Shown: positions 24,194 to 33,652 of the stretch, piece by piece
Layout of the letters: each line of letters begins with the position of its first letter
Position numbering within the stretch: the first letter of the stretch is position 1
NCBI RefSeq assembly: GCF_027213965.1
Contig: NZ_JAPWGX010000001.1
Location: 124,001-188,000 of the forward strand
Source: Maritalea porphyrae
GTDB taxonomy: Bacteria; Pseudomonadota; Alphaproteobacteria; Rhizobiales; Devosiaceae
Length of the DNA: 64,000 bases
Direction: 5' to 3'
Notes under the pieces: model-generated
Seen by the model: only the letters and a program-made list of their open reading frames with translations
Told to the model about the DNA's origin: nothing
Databases searched by the model: none
Position numbers and translations under genes: made by a program

Positions 24194-25419
24194 TATTCAA
24201 GCCCATATTTTGATTTGAGGTCGTTCAACCCGCTACCGGCCTGTTGTGTAGGCGCACCGTTTACATCGGGGTAGGCTTCGAACTTGGCCATAATGCCGTC
24301 AATAAATTCCAGCGTTTGGCGCATTTGTTCTTCTGAACTATCTTGAGAAAGAGCGCCAAGGCTAGCTTGCAGCAACGCCAGTTCGCGTTCAGAAACAGCA
24401 CCCAAAGCGCCGCCTGTAGGACTTGCATCTCGCATCGCTTGGAGTCGATCAAACGAAACAATAGACTGCAATGTAGCAAGGTTATTGCGAACATCTGTTG
24501 CTTCTTGGTTCATGCCCGCAAGTTTAGAACCCCAAACACCAACTTCTGGCAGATCAAACAGCCCACCATTGTCAATCTTAGCGCGAATATTGCTAATCGC
24601 TTGACGTGCAACTGTAGCTTTTTGCCGCTCTTGTTCAAACTTCAATGCTTCGTGTTTTGTCGTGTCTTCTGGCCCCCCAGCGATAGGCTGCATGGAAGTT
24701 GCACCTGTTACAGGGTCTTTGAACAACTCATATCCTTGCGGAATGGTGCCATATTCAGAGCCAACGTTGGTTGTAATGCTCGTTGCCCCCGCTTGCTTCA
24801 ACGCGGTATTGTAATCTAACCAGCTAAGAGGTTCTTGTCCTGATGCCCTAGCCTGATCAGCATAGAATTGGTATTCCTGAACATCGGCAGGCTGCTTGTC
24901 GCCCCCACCCGCTAATTTAACGCCTTGCTGTTCGAGAACCTTCTGCATGGTACCCGGTGTTGCGCGCGCGAACGAAGACATGTTTGGCATATTTTCGTCC
25001 ACGTATTCAAACATGGCCTGTGTTTCCGCGTCCGCCGCCATGCCTTGCTGTTCTTGTTGTGCAAACTTCATGGCTAGTTCAGGCTGTGATCGTGCCAATG
25101 ATTGATATTTTGGAGGGACAACACTTAGCGCGTGGTCAACCAAGGTTTGGCGATCCATGCCTTGTTGCTCACGTTCTTGCTGTGCAAGTTGGTCTTGTTC
25201 TTTTTGGCGCTGTATATCATGGCCTAACGCGAATGCCTGTGGTGCGCCTTCCATGAAATTGCCGGGGTCGCCAACTGTGACAGCATTGCCCAACATTGCC
25301 ATACGGCCATAACGGTTTGGGTCATCTGCGCCAAGCCCTAAGCCATCCATGAAACCAAGCTTTTTGCCCGTTTCAGGATTCATAAAGCCGTTCTGAATAT
25401 TTGAAAATAATCCAGCCAT
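24193..25419 (-). CDS. Ejection (internal virion) protein, middle
   Basis: The 408-residue protein has a Gly-rich start (MAGLFSNIQNGFMNPETGKK) followed by a very Gln-rich coiled-coil region near residues 70-130. It lies between two other ejection-type genes and touches the next stop by one base. It corresponds by position to P22 gp20; this is inference. Confidence 0.6.
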   Translation of the reverse strand: MAGLFSNIQNGFMNPETGKKLGFMDGLGLGADDPNRYGRMAMLGNAVTVGDPGNFMEGAPQAFALGHDIQRQKEQDQLAQQEREQQGMDRQTLVDHALSVVPPKYQSLARSQPELAMKFAQQEQQGMAADAETQAMFEYVDENMPNMSSFARATPGTMQKVLEQQGVKLAGGGDKQPADVQEYQFYADQARASGQEPLSWLDYNTALKQAGATSITTNVGSEYGTIPQGYELFKDPVTGATSMQPIAGGPEDTTKHEALKFEQERQKATVARQAISNIRAKIDNGGLFDLPEVGVWGSKLAGMNQEATDVRNNLATLQSIVSFDRLQAMRDASPTGGALGAVSERELALLQASLGALSQDSSEEQMRQTLEFIDGIMAKFEAYPDVNGAPTQQAGSGLNDLKSKYGLE

Positions 25420-25428
25420 AATACGCTC

Positions 25429-26283
25429 CTAAAGCATAGACCCAAGCACTGCGAGTGGGTTGAAATTGAGAGGCTTGGTTGAGGTTTGCGTAACGCCTGG
25501 AGTAGGTAACTTGCCTTGCGTCCAATCCAGCAAATTCAGCAAACGGTTTTGTTCTTCTTGGTTCTGCGCAAGGTCGAATATATTTTGTCGTTCCATTGCA
25601 CCAAAGGCGTTGATTTTGCGCCCATGTTGGTCATTTACGGCTTGTGATGCAGCGATTTTTGAATTGAGGTTGTTGCTTGCCCCAAACCTTGCCGCCTCGT
25701 TCGCCATTTGCGCATTTGCAAGGTCAGCTTGGTTTTTCATTTGGGCATTGTTTAGTGCAAGATTTGTCGAATTATCATATCCCTGCGCCATAATGCCGTT
25801 GATTGCCTTGCCAACGTTTTCGCCATACCCACGGTTAAGCTGTGCGCGTTCCAATGCAGAACCAGAACCGCCAAAGGCAACCGCCGATGCATGTCGCGCC
25901 CCGATTTTTGCATCTGTATTATCGCGTTCCCGGCGCATAGTGTTGATTGTGTCGCGCCCTACGCCCTCAAGATAGGGGTTCATACCCTCTATGATCTGTT
26001 CACCATCAACCGTATGGGCTTGCGCTGTGCTTGGCGTATAGCCGCCGCCAGCCGCTGCAATTTCGCTGGTGTAGTCATGGCCCGTATTGCTACCGATACC
26101 GTCCACAAGCGCTCGTGTGGCGTTCTGGCGGTCCGTTTTAGGTGGCACTGGCATACCGCCCAAATTCCAATAGTGCTGGGCAGTGCTGCCAACTTTTTTC
26201 TGATACTCATCCATCATCGCCTCAACTTGAGGGGAATATTGTTGAGATGTTGAGGTTTTGCTTTCGCCAATTTTAAAGCTCAT
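25429..26283 (-). CDS. Ejection (internal virion) protein, small
   Basis: The 284-residue protein is rich in Ala, Asn, Gln and Gly, with a helical centre (GKAINGIMAQGYDNSTNLALNN) and little else recognisable. Order suggests the counterpart of P22 gp7. Its start overlaps the end of the upstream 132-residue gene by 11 bases. Confidence 0.6.
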   Translation of the reverse strand: MSFKIGESKTSTSQQYSPQVEAMMDEYQKKVGSTAQHYWNLGGMPVPPKTDRQNATRALVDGIGSNTGHDYTSEIAAAGGGYTPSTAQAHTVDGEQIIEGMNPYLEGVGRDTINTMRRERDNTDAKIGARHASAVAFGGSGSALERAQLNRGYGENVGKAINGIMAQGYDNSTNLALNNAQMKNQADLANAQMANEAARFGASNNLNSKIAASQAVNDQHGRKINAFGAMERQNIFDLAQNQEEQNRLLNLLDWTQGKLPTPGVTQTSTKPLNFNPLAVLGSML

Positions 26284-26671
26284 GCGTTAACTCCTTGGCT
26301 AGAATTCTAGCTTGCTCTGAATAGCCGGGAAGCGTTCTTAAGAACCCCGCACGGCCAATAATTTTGATTTGGGTGCAGCCAAGAGACTTGCCCCATTGTT
26401 CTATGGATTTTTCGAGGTCTAAGATTTCGGGTTCGATACCGCCCGCCAGCCAGCAAAGAACAAACGTCTTGCCGCTTGGCGTGGTTTCGATGCGGGTCAC
26501 AACTGCGCTGCTTTCGCGTGAGTGAAGCTGCGCTTGGTTGCTCATTATTTCGTGTCGAACGTGGTCTATGGTGAACTCGCCACCTACCCGATCAACAGCG
26601 CGTTGAATAAACGGTACGCACCGCTCAAATTCTTCTAGGTACGCATCCCAAACTTTTGCAGGGGCGCTCAT
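26273..26671 (-). CDS. Small tail/virion-associated protein, GNAT-like
   Basis: The 132-residue protein has the pattern FVLCWLAGGIEPEILDLEKS, then IEQWGKSLGCTQIKIIGRAGF, common in small proteins next to podovirus tail genes and sometimes annotated as acetyltransferase-like. Catalysis is not implied. It overlaps the gp10-like gene by four bases. Confidence 0.55.
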   Translation of the reverse strand: MSAPAKVWDAYLEEFERCVPFIQRAVDRVGGEFTIDHVRHEIMSNQAQLHSRESSAVVTRIETTPSGKTFVLCWLAGGIEPEILDLEKSIEQWGKSLGCTQIKIIGRAGFLRTLPGYSEQARILAKELTHEL

Positions 26672-28875
26672 CTCCGAGCCTGTGTTGGGGTTACATCAAG
26701 TGTTAGCTTGCCCAACCGCCATGCGGCCCCGCTTGTCAGCCCATCGATGCGTATGCGGGCTTGGCGGGAAAGGGTTCGCGGGAAAACTCTTGTGGTTGAA
26801 GGGGTGATTGCCGCGCTTTCCCAAACCTTATCGGTCCCATGCGGATCAAGACGGGTGGTAAGCGTGTATTTGAGGTTGCCCTCTTGGTTGTGAATGTCTG
26901 GAATGATTGTATTGATGCAGAATAGGTTTTCGCCCTCGCCTAGATCAAAATCACCGCTTTCAATATATTCGTTTAGGGCCGCGCCGTTCGCTGTTTGGCC
27001 GCTCTCATGTTCAGAAATATAGCTTTCACCGCTGCTATTTGGGGCCGTTACAGCGATCGGGTTTTCAAGCACCCCCGCGGCTTTCCAGGCTGTCCGTGCA
27101 AGTTGGTGCGGCACCCATGGAATTTCATTTTCCCCCGCGCTTTGCGTCCAAGAACAAGCTACAGCGCGTGAACACTCGCGCCCATCCCTTGCATCGGGGT
27201 AGAAGAACCAACACTCATCAAATTTGGAATTAATACCCGCGTGAACCTTCAGCGCTTGGTTGCGGTCAAGATTGGCAAATACGTCTTCGCCCAATGGGCA
27301 AATAATGGCTTCAGGCACACCAAGGTTGGTAGACCCCACGCCCCTAAACATATAGAATTGACCCGAATTGCTCATCCACATCACAAATCCAGATGAAGCG
27401 GCCATTGCGTTGCGCGAGATTAGACCACACCCCGGCCCAACTAAGTTGGCATTGAAGGCTTTTCCTACTTCCCCGAGGTACTGAAGGGAAAACACCCCAT
27501 CGTCACCCCAAACAAGGTTTTGTTGGCGCGTTGCAATTCCAGCCATGAGGCGACCACCGCCCCCGCTTAGGGTTTCTTCAGATGAAATATTGTCAGTGTC
27601 AGGAATCCATAAACGGTTATTGCCAAGCGCAGAACAACGATAAGAAGTCGCGCTATACGAACCGTTTAAAAGGGTTGTGCCAAGGGCGACAACAACACCA
27701 CGAGGCTCAACAAACATCGCATCAACGCGCGGGGGAGCTGTGGTAATGCGGTAGGCTTTGTCGTAGAGCGTATAGGTGACATTATCCACATCACCCGCAA
27801 AAGTTGAATCAGCTTCAAACACAATATCAACAGGATCGGCTGGACAAAGGAATAAGCGGCGATATGTCCCTGTTTTAGTAATGGCAGAACTTGCAGCCCC
27901 AACATCAATAACAGCCGGGGTTGTCCCTGCATTTACCCGTAGTTTTAATGAGCCCGCTGTTCTGGTTACATCAAAGGTTGCGACATAATATCTGCCACCC
28001 TCAAGAACCTCTTCAATATTTTGGCTTAGATTTGCACCAGTGCCAGCGGTTTTTGATACCTTGCTGGCTCCATAAGCCCAACCAGTACCTAAAGCCCATC
28101 CACTTGCGTCTGTGGCAAAATCACCATTGAACGCTAAATCAAGATAGTTCGTTTCGGCTTGATACTCAAAAATAGGAAAGCCAGACGGGTTCGCAATGAG
28201 GTTCTCGCCCCAATTATCAAGGCTCCAGGTCCTTAGTTCTTCAATTGGAGCATCAGATCCGCTATATGGGCCACCCCCAAAACTGTCGCTACCAAAGCCA
28301 GCATCAGGGTTGCTGCCAAGTCCAACAGGTAAAGGGGCCACTAAATCAACAAACCCACCTGTGGGGGTCGATGCGGTTGACGTAGCGTTCGAACCATGGG
28401 TGATCGTGATCTGACGTTCTGTGACTACTTCTGTAACGGTGTAGGACCCATCAATCGTAAGACCACCAACAGTGGATTGTTGGTTGGAAAACACAACCGT
28501 ATTGCCTGCGGACAAGCGATGAACATTTTCGAACTTTACCGTTACAATTGGAGAGCCGTTTACCGTTGTAAAAGCATCCTCAAGTACTGTGTCGAATAGA
28601 TTAGGAGTGATGTCGCGCTGAGTGCCATTTATGCGGGAATATAGGTGACTAGACGTGCCGATTGCTTCCGCGCTTTTGCCCTCTATCGTGCGCCAAGTAT
28701 GTATTTTGCGCCCAGCCCCCTCCATTGTGGTTGAGTTAAGCTGCCAACCGCCAATAACTTGTGGCAATCCTTGCCAAAACCGCATAAAGTTGGAGCCAAC
28801 CCACCCGCCTTCATTCATAAGCCCGGTGTCGCGTTTATTAACAGTCGGGCGAAATTGGAGCGGCAATACGGTCAT
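26668..28875 (-). CDS. Packaged-DNA stabilisation protein, P22 gp10-like
   Basis: The 735-residue protein opens with LPLQFRPTVNKRDTGLMNEG and has NFMRFWQGLPQVIGGWQ near residue 30, typical of gp10-type tail-hub proteins that plug the portal after packaging. It is predicted to be rich in beta structure. It lies between the fibre genes and ejection genes. Its ATG overlaps the stop (TAATG) of a 53-residue gene. Confidence 0.68.
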   Translation of the reverse strand: MTVLPLQFRPTVNKRDTGLMNEGGWVGSNFMRFWQGLPQVIGGWQLNSTTMEGAGRKIHTWRTIEGKSAEAIGTSSHLYSRINGTQRDITPNLFDTVLEDAFTTVNGSPIVTVKFENVHRLSAGNTVVFSNQQSTVGGLTIDGSYTVTEVVTERQITITHGSNATSTASTPTGGFVDLVAPLPVGLGSNPDAGFGSDSFGGGPYSGSDAPIEELRTWSLDNWGENLIANPSGFPIFEYQAETNYLDLAFNGDFATDASGWALGTGWAYGASKVSKTAGTGANLSQNIEEVLEGGRYYVATFDVTRTAGSLKLRVNAGTTPAVIDVGAASSAITKTGTYRRLFLCPADPVDIVFEADSTFAGDVDNVTYTLYDKAYRITTAPPRVDAMFVEPRGVVVALGTTLLNGSYSATSYRCSALGNNRLWIPDTDNISSEETLSGGGGRLMAGIATRQQNLVWGDDGVFSLQYLGEVGKAFNANLVGPGCGLISRNAMAASSGFVMWMSNSGQFYMFRGVGSTNLGVPEAIICPLGEDVFANLDRNQALKVHAGINSKFDECWFFYPDARDGRECSRAVACSWTQSAGENEIPWVPHQLARTAWKAAGVLENPIAVTAPNSSGESYISEHESGQTANGAALNEYIESGDFDLGEGENLFCINTIIPDIHNQEGNLKYTLTTRLDPHGTDKVWESAAITPSTTRVFPRTLSRQARIRIDGLTSGAAWRLGKLTLDVTPTQARR

Positions 28876-29036
28876 TACGCGTTCTCGTTATTTTGTGGTG
28901 TGTAAATTCTGGCAGGGGGTGTTTTGTTGTAAGAATCTTGCAGCTTTTGCGCGATTTTCTTACGGGCGCTCACTGCTTTTGCCCCCGACTTGGCCTCAAG
29001 CTCATCGTCGTGCAGTACGGGCTTTGAAACCCGCAT
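28875..29036 (-). CDS. Small 53-residue virion-operon protein
   Basis: This gene encodes MRVSKPVLHDDELEAKSG and continues as a basic, helical protein ending NNENA. Its ATG overlaps the stop of the upstream gene and its TAA overlaps the next ATG, both as TAATG, which strongly supports translation. The family is not recognised. Confidence 0.7.
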   Translation of the reverse strand: MRVSKPVLHDDELEAKSGAKAVSARKKIAQKLQDSYNKTPPARIYTPQNNENA

Positions 29037-29686
29037 TAGAATGAGAACTTAGGTTTGGTTGAACGCGCAGCCGGGGCGTAAACGCCTTGGCTTTGCAGCC
29101 CCTCATATGCCCCCGCTGTAAGGCCGTCTAACCCTTCAGGATTGCCCAAAAGGGGCAATGAGCTTTGGTTGTTTTCTTGGCCTGTAACTTGGCCAAAGTT
29201 TGGGTTGCTGTATTCAGCGCCCAAAATACCGTCCAACATGCCATTGCCAGCCATTTGGTTATAGTTTTGTTGTTGGCGGGTTTGGTTCTCTTGGCGAAGC
29301 GTTACCGCATTATTGAAGCGGTCCATGTACTCAGCGTACTCGGGGTTTTCGGTTTGAGGTGTGCCAGGGTTGATAATCGTTCGTTCAACTGAAGGCGTGC
29401 CCTGTTCAGTGGAAACACCACCCCCCAACATTTGGACAGTGCCATCCGCATTTGTAATCGTAGTCGGGGTGCCTTGTGTCTCTGTGTACGCCCCGCCCAA
29501 CATCTGATAACCATACTCTGGCTCGCTGCCACCAATAAGCCGACTAGGCGCGTTGCTCTGCCAGTCGTTAACGAACTCATCATCTGAATCAACGCGGGTT
29601 GAGTATGGGTGGCTTTGTCGCATTGGGAATGAAGGTCTGTTTGCCCCCATACCACCAAAGCCGTTTGGATTACCAAATCCTGCCAT
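29036..29686 (-). CDS. Asn/Gln/Gly-rich phage protein
   Basis: The 216-residue protein has an internal repeat (QMLGGAYTETQGTP and QMLGGGVSTEQGTP, residues 61-97) and low-complexity Asn/Gln-rich parts, suggesting an unfolded or structural virion component. It follows a terminator and has GGAG before its ATG. No family is recognised. Confidence 0.6.
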   Translation of the reverse strand: MAGFGNPNGFGGMGANRPSFPMRQSHPYSTRVDSDDEFVNDWQSNAPSRLIGGSEPEYGYQMLGGAYTETQGTPTTITNADGTVQMLGGGVSTEQGTPSVERTIINPGTPQTENPEYAEYMDRFNNAVTLRQENQTRQQQNYNQMAGNGMLDGILGAEYSNPNFGQVTGQENNQSSLPLLGNPEGLDGLTAGAYEGLQSQGVYAPAARSTKPKFSF

Positions 29687-29700
29687 GTTAATTTCTCCAT

Positions 29701-29723
29701 AAAAAAAGCCCCCTTGCGGAGGC
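29701..29723 (-). terminator. Intrinsic terminator abutting an RBS
   Basis: The minus strand reads GCCTCC-GCAA-GGGGGC then seven T, and then directly ATGGAGAAATTAAC and the ATG of the next gene. The arrangement is almost the same as at 16176-16202. Confidence 0.75.
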
Positions 29724-29750
29724 GGTGCGGGTTACTGATTTACTTGGTTT

Positions 29751-30116
29751 TTAAAATCCACTCACAAAGTCGAGGAGCGCTTTAGAAGGCTTTGGCCAGT
29801 GCTTGTCGCTATCAATGCTCTTCCGCCTGTCCTTGGCTAATTCTGGCCATGTAGAGCGCATGTCATTGATCCATTGAAGCCCTTCGCGATAGAGCGACAT
29901 TTGAACTTCATCAAACAAAGTTGCCGCAGCCGTTGCAGTCATTGCAGATTGCGCGGTTTCGTTCATAACTGCCAGAATACGCGTACGACATTCAGCTTTT
30001 GCTTCGACCAAACGTTGCTCAATTTCTTCTTCCACTGGGATATCTGGGAACAAGGCGTCATATTTCGCCTTTGAAATCTCAATCCGCTTACCGTCAATTA
30101 GCTGTGTGTATTTCAT
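29751..30116 (-). CDS. Tail-fibre assembly chaperone candidate
   Basis: The 121-residue helical protein lies directly after the fibre gene. Its centre (AECRTRILAVMNETAQSAMTATAAA) and ending (WPELAKD) resemble small proteins next to phage fibre genes. A chaperone role is inferred from position. Confidence 0.55.
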   Translation of the reverse strand: MKYTQLIDGKRIEISKAKYDALFPDIPVEEEIEQRLVEAKAECRTRILAVMNETAQSAMTATAAATLFDEVQMSLYREGLQWINDMRSTWPELAKDRRKSIDSDKHWPKPSKALLDFVSGF

Positions 30117-30117
30117 T

Positions 30118-31659
30118 CTAATAGCTCACATATCCGGGCGTGATTTCGCCGCTTTCGAGGTTCCCGCCTGTCATGTTAAATCGTATATGGGTTAAGGTCG
30201 TCGTGGTTTTCCACTCGCCAAACAAAGTTACATGCGTAATGTTGCCTGCTTCTGACATATAGACCCATTCGGCCCTAAACCTAGGCCATTCTGACGAAGA
30301 AGGAAGAATGCGAAGAGTTCCTGATGCTCCATATTCACTGGCGCCAGACCCCATGTATACTGGAGTTTTAACTAAGGCACCGGAACTCGCGCTCAGCGTA
30401 GGCCCACCAAGAGTTGATGACACAATACTAATTGTGTTAGTGGTGACCGCAAATGTCGAGCCACCGTCATCTGACGCCGAAAAAGAGAAACCCTTATTAT
30501 CTGTTGCAGGAATCACGTTTTTAACAGAAAAGAACCATTCATCAGCGCCAGCCTCTAAGGTGAAATCAGCGGTTGCATCACTTGATAGGCTTGTGGTCGT
30601 GCCGTAGATCGTTTGAGAGGCAGAAATACCTGTTAGTTGCGAACCATCAACAGCAGGCAGTTTGGCAGACCCGTCTAACTGCACAAGATCATTTGCCCCG
30701 GTGCCCACATCGCTTGCGGTTAACGCGCCAATTGCGGTTGCAACTTCTGTGGCTGATTTGCTTTCGTATGCGGTGGCCCCAGCATTAACCTGCAAAAACT
30801 CATTTGCTACCTTTGCTGGTAAATTGATACTAGCTGCACTTGCCGCCGCCGCGTCTGCACTCGCAGCCGCCGCGTCTGCACTCGCAGCCGCCGCGATAAC
30901 ATCAAGACCCGTTAAAACAACATCTGCATTTGTGGTGGCTGCGTCCGCGTTCGTTGATACAACATCAGCATTGGTCAAAATCACATTTGCGTTGGTTGTC
31001 GCCACATCATCCGCTGTTGTTGCCAGAACAGTCACAATTTCAGCATCAACATAGGCCTTAGTAGAAGCATCTTGCGCAGAGGTTGGATCTGTAACATTGA
31101 TTATCTTGTTAGAATTAAGATTAAGACTGCCCCCAGCCGCTGCAAAATCTGTAATTTTATTAGCGCGTGTGGTCGCGTCTGACGTGCTAGTAGCTGCTGC
31201 AACATTAATCAACTTTTGGCTATTAAGGCTTACAGAAGCGGACGGGGCTTTGATTTTATCTAAAGTGGGGTCAACAACATTGCCGACCAGTGATGACCCT
31301 GTTGTATAATACCAAACACCTGTCCCTGCTCGTATAGTTGCAGCGGTGCCACCTAAAGGCTTAAATGTGTTATCGTTAGTGCAATTGTTGACAATAAAAT
31401 ATGCTTTGGCGTTTGCTGGAGCCGTTACAACAAACCCACCAGTACCTGTTAGAACAATCCCAAGACGCCGCGCTTCGTCTGAAACATAATTTGCTACAGA
31501 AAGCGTGACATTGGCTTCGACAGCTACCTCAACAGTTGTAAACGCCTCGTCGAACGGGTCCAATGTGTCGGTGTTTAAAATGGGACCCCACGTATTGTTG
31601 TTGCTGTATTGTTCTTGCTTTTTAGCGCGTATAACAGCGGTCGCGGTTGGTGAAGGCAT
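30118..31659 (-). CDS. Tail fibre protein
   Basis: The 513-residue protein has fibre-type collar motifs (DPTSAQDASTKAYVDAEI near residue 190, and a second ATSTSDATTRANKI near residue 155). A long Ala/Asn/Asp triple-helix-like region (TTNADVVLTG, ASADAAAASADAA) and a beta-rich C-terminal part that may bind the receptor follow. The N-terminus should attach to the virion. Confidence 0.78.
   Translation of the reverse strand: MPSPTATAVIRAKKQEQYSNNNTWGPILNTDTLDPFDEAFTTVEVAVEANVTLSVANYVSDEARRLGIVLTGTGGFVVTAPANAKAYFIVNNCTNDNTFKPLGGTAATIRAGTGVWYYTTGSSLVGNVVDPTLDKIKAPSASVSLNSQKLINVAAATSTSDATTRANKITDFAAAGGSLNLNSNKIINVTDPTSAQDASTKAYVDAEIVTVLATTADDVATTNANVILTNADVVSTNADAATTNADVVLTGLDVIAAAASADAAAASADAAAASAASINLPAKVANEFLQVNAGATAYESKSATEVATAIGALTASDVGTGANDLVQLDGSAKLPAVDGSQLTGISASQTIYGTTTSLSSDATADFTLEAGADEWFFSVKNVIPATDNKGFSFSASDDGGSTFAVTTNTISIVSSTLGGPTLSASSGALVKTPVYMGSGASEYGASGTLRILPSSSEWPRFRAEWVYMSEAGNITHVTLFGEWKTTTTLTHIRFNMTGGNLESGEITPGYVSY
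30845..30896. repeat. 21-bp tandem repeat inside the fibre gene
   Basis: Two full copies and one partial copy of a 21-base unit starting GCCGCCGCGTCTGCACTC encode repeated Ser-Ala-Asp-Ala segments. The unit is a multiple of three, so copy changes keep the frame and alter fibre length. Confidence 0.8.
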
Positions 31660-31719
31660 ACGCCCCTCCTATTGCCGTGCTTGCACAAGGCATTGTGAAT
31701 TTGTGAATGTCGGAATTGG

Positions 31720-32370
31720 TTAGCCGTTGTTGATGTTGAACCCGCCGCGCGAAACAAGCGCAGCATCAACCGTTAGGGGTGCTATCGAGGTATTGCGGCT
31801 TTCAATGTTTCCAAGCTCCTCTAGCCCCTCTTCAAGCAGCGCCTTATGCTTCACCGCTTCTTCTTGGTCGCGCATGAAAACACCGCCCCATACACAAACA
31901 GCGGCAAGGTAAATGTCAGGATGGTTGGTAAGCAGCCAATTGGTTGTTGTGGTCGCATCCAGCACAAGAGATTTGCGATATCGAAAGCGGAATGTGTGTG
32001 CCACATCGCAAGGGTGATCTAGGCTGATATTCGTTCCATCAATGCACCAGGCGTCCGGTGAAGCGTTGCCCGTATGAAGCGGCATTTGCCCCGCAATAGA
32101 TGGTCTAAGTTCGCAAGGCTCACCAAAGGTGGTAAGGTGTAGCGAAATCGGCTCAACATAATCAGATGGAAGCGCAATTTCGCGTGAACCAATGGTTCCG
32201 GTTAGGTCTGTGTTGACCTGCATTACCCGTAACTGGAGCTTGCGATTTAGCCGCGCTCCTGCATTTTGGATCATGCTGTCTACATTGTTTTCAAAAGCTG
32301 TGTCATCTGTGCGCCATTGATAAAGCGCTACAGCGGTTTTAAGGGTGTCGTAATCGGTAATTAAAGCCAT
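31720..32370 (-). CDS. Head-tail adaptor protein, gp4-like
   Basis: The 216-residue protein starts MALITDYDTLKTAVALYQWR and has VDSMIQNAGARLNRKLQLR and REIALPSDYVEPISL. These match the phage adaptor family that extends the portal ring. It lies after the coat gene, the place of P22 gene 4. No lysozyme motif is visible. Confidence 0.7.
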   Translation of the reverse strand: MALITDYDTLKTAVALYQWRTDDTAFENNVDSMIQNAGARLNRKLQLRVMQVNTDLTGTIGSREIALPSDYVEPISLHLTTFGEPCELRPSIAGQMPLHTGNASPDAWCIDGTNISLDHPCDVAHTFRFRYRKSLVLDATTTTNWLLTNHPDIYLAAVCVWGGVFMRDQEEAVKHKALLEEGLEELGNIESRNTSIAPLTVDAALVSRGGFNINNG

Positions 32371-32390
32371 AGATTATTGCCCCGCATAAA

Positions 32391-32416
32391 AGAAAAAGGG
32401 GAGCCAGAAGCCCCCC
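32391..32416 (-). terminator. Intrinsic terminator after the coat gene
   Basis: The minus strand reads GGGGGGC-TTCTG-GCTCCCC then TTTTTC, fifteen bases after the coat stop. It lies in front of the adaptor gene. Confidence 0.8.
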
Positions 32417-32430
32417 AATATTGAGTTTGA

Positions 32431-33609
32431 TTAGTTATTCGCCACGCGGGCAGCGAGTTCTGGTCGGATGGTTTTGTAGCCGTACATAACGTCAACACGA
32501 CAAGGCATTTTATCGTTGTTAATGTCGTATTGGCGCACGATCCGCATTGAAATACCGTCAAGCACTTCACGTTTCGCAAAGTCCACACCTTTAGGCATGA
32601 TCAAATCGGCTGTTGCAAAGGCAAACGCGTCTTTGTGGTAAGCCATTGAAATGCCGTGAGCCGTTGAGGCCGTACCGGAAATAACAACCGCTTTACCAGA
32701 ACCAGCACCTGAAATAGTGATGTTTTGACCCGCACCAGTAGTGGTAGGTGTAGGTGACGCCACAATTGAAGTTGTGCCATCCGCTGTTGCAACGAACTGC
32801 TGCAATACGCCAGTTGAAACTTTCGTTTCAGGATGCACACGAAACACGCCAGCAATAGTGAACACGTCACCAGCAGAAATAGTGCCAGTACCACCAGAAA
32901 GCGTAATGGTTGCAGAACCGTCTGTAATGCCAGTAGATGTATTACAAACGTAGCTAGCACCCGCACCCACTGTGTGGCTTGGCATAAGGGTGTTTTCCCA
33001 GAACTTGAAGCCAGCACCCCGGCCAATCATGCCTTCACGGTACTGTTTTGCCACTTCTGTGCTGTCTTGGAATAGGCCTTTGAGGGCGTCAACCAAATCA
33101 ACGTTGTCTTGAGTGTTCAACGTGCAGTTCAAGTCTGTCGGGGCCAACGCATCAACAAGCTTTTTACGACCTGCTAGGATTTTGGCAAAGGTTGCAGCGG
33201 ATCCTTGGTTGTCAACTTGCTGATAAACGTCTTTGTAAACGCTTGTGAGCATGTCAGACTCAATATTTGCTGCAAGAACTGACATCGCAGGTTCCAACAC
33301 GCGAGACGAAAAGTCGTCCATTGAAAGCGTGAGGTCAGATGATGTGAAGTTCAAATCCACACCTTTTTGAGTGCCAACTTGAAGCGTAGTGCTAGACTCT
33401 GTGGTGTCTTGAGCCGAAAGTGTCGCACCAGTACGAACGGTGTACTGGTTCGGCAATCGGATTTTCAAGCTATCGCCAATTTTGGCACCGTCTTTGGCGA
33501 ATGAATCGTCATAAGTCCGGTTAACGTTGCCGATAAAGTTGAGTTTTTGGTGAAGGATGCGCAAAGCTTCGCGCGTCACCTTGGTTGAGGTGAGAAGTGT
33601 ATTAGCCAT
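32431..33609 (-). CDS. Major capsid protein, P22 coat type
   Basis: The 392-residue protein has the P22 coat family opening MANTLLTSTKVTREALRILH, then GDSLKIRLPNQYTVRTGATL near residue 46 and VDLNFTSSDLTLSMDDF near residue 82. An inserted beta-rich segment around residues 215-310 fits the I-domain of this fold. It assembles the procapsid with portal and scaffold. AGGA precedes the ATG. Confidence 0.88.
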   Translation of the reverse strand: MANTLLTSTKVTREALRILHQKLNFIGNVNRTYDDSFAKDGAKIGDSLKIRLPNQYTVRTGATLSAQDTTESSTTLQVGTQKGVDLNFTSSDLTLSMDDFSSRVLEPAMSVLAANIESDMLTSVYKDVYQQVDNQGSAATFAKILAGRKKLVDALAPTDLNCTLNTQDNVDLVDALKGLFQDSTEVAKQYREGMIGRGAGFKFWENTLMPSHTVGAGASYVCNTSTGITDGSATITLSGGTGTISAGDVFTIAGVFRVHPETKVSTGVLQQFVATADGTTSIVASPTPTTTGAGQNITISGAGSGKAVVISGTASTAHGISMAYHKDAFAFATADLIMPKGVDFAKREVLDGISMRIVRQYDINNDKMPCRVDVMYGYKTIRPELAARVANN

Positions 33610-33652
33610 TTGTGAAGTTCCTATGTGGCTCTATGGCCACGCAATGTGAGGT

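Noticed and set aside
30845-30896. Regulatory repeat in the fibre gene
   Set aside because: The 21-base unit keeps the reading frame and encodes a repeated Ala-rich segment, so it is explained by protein structure.
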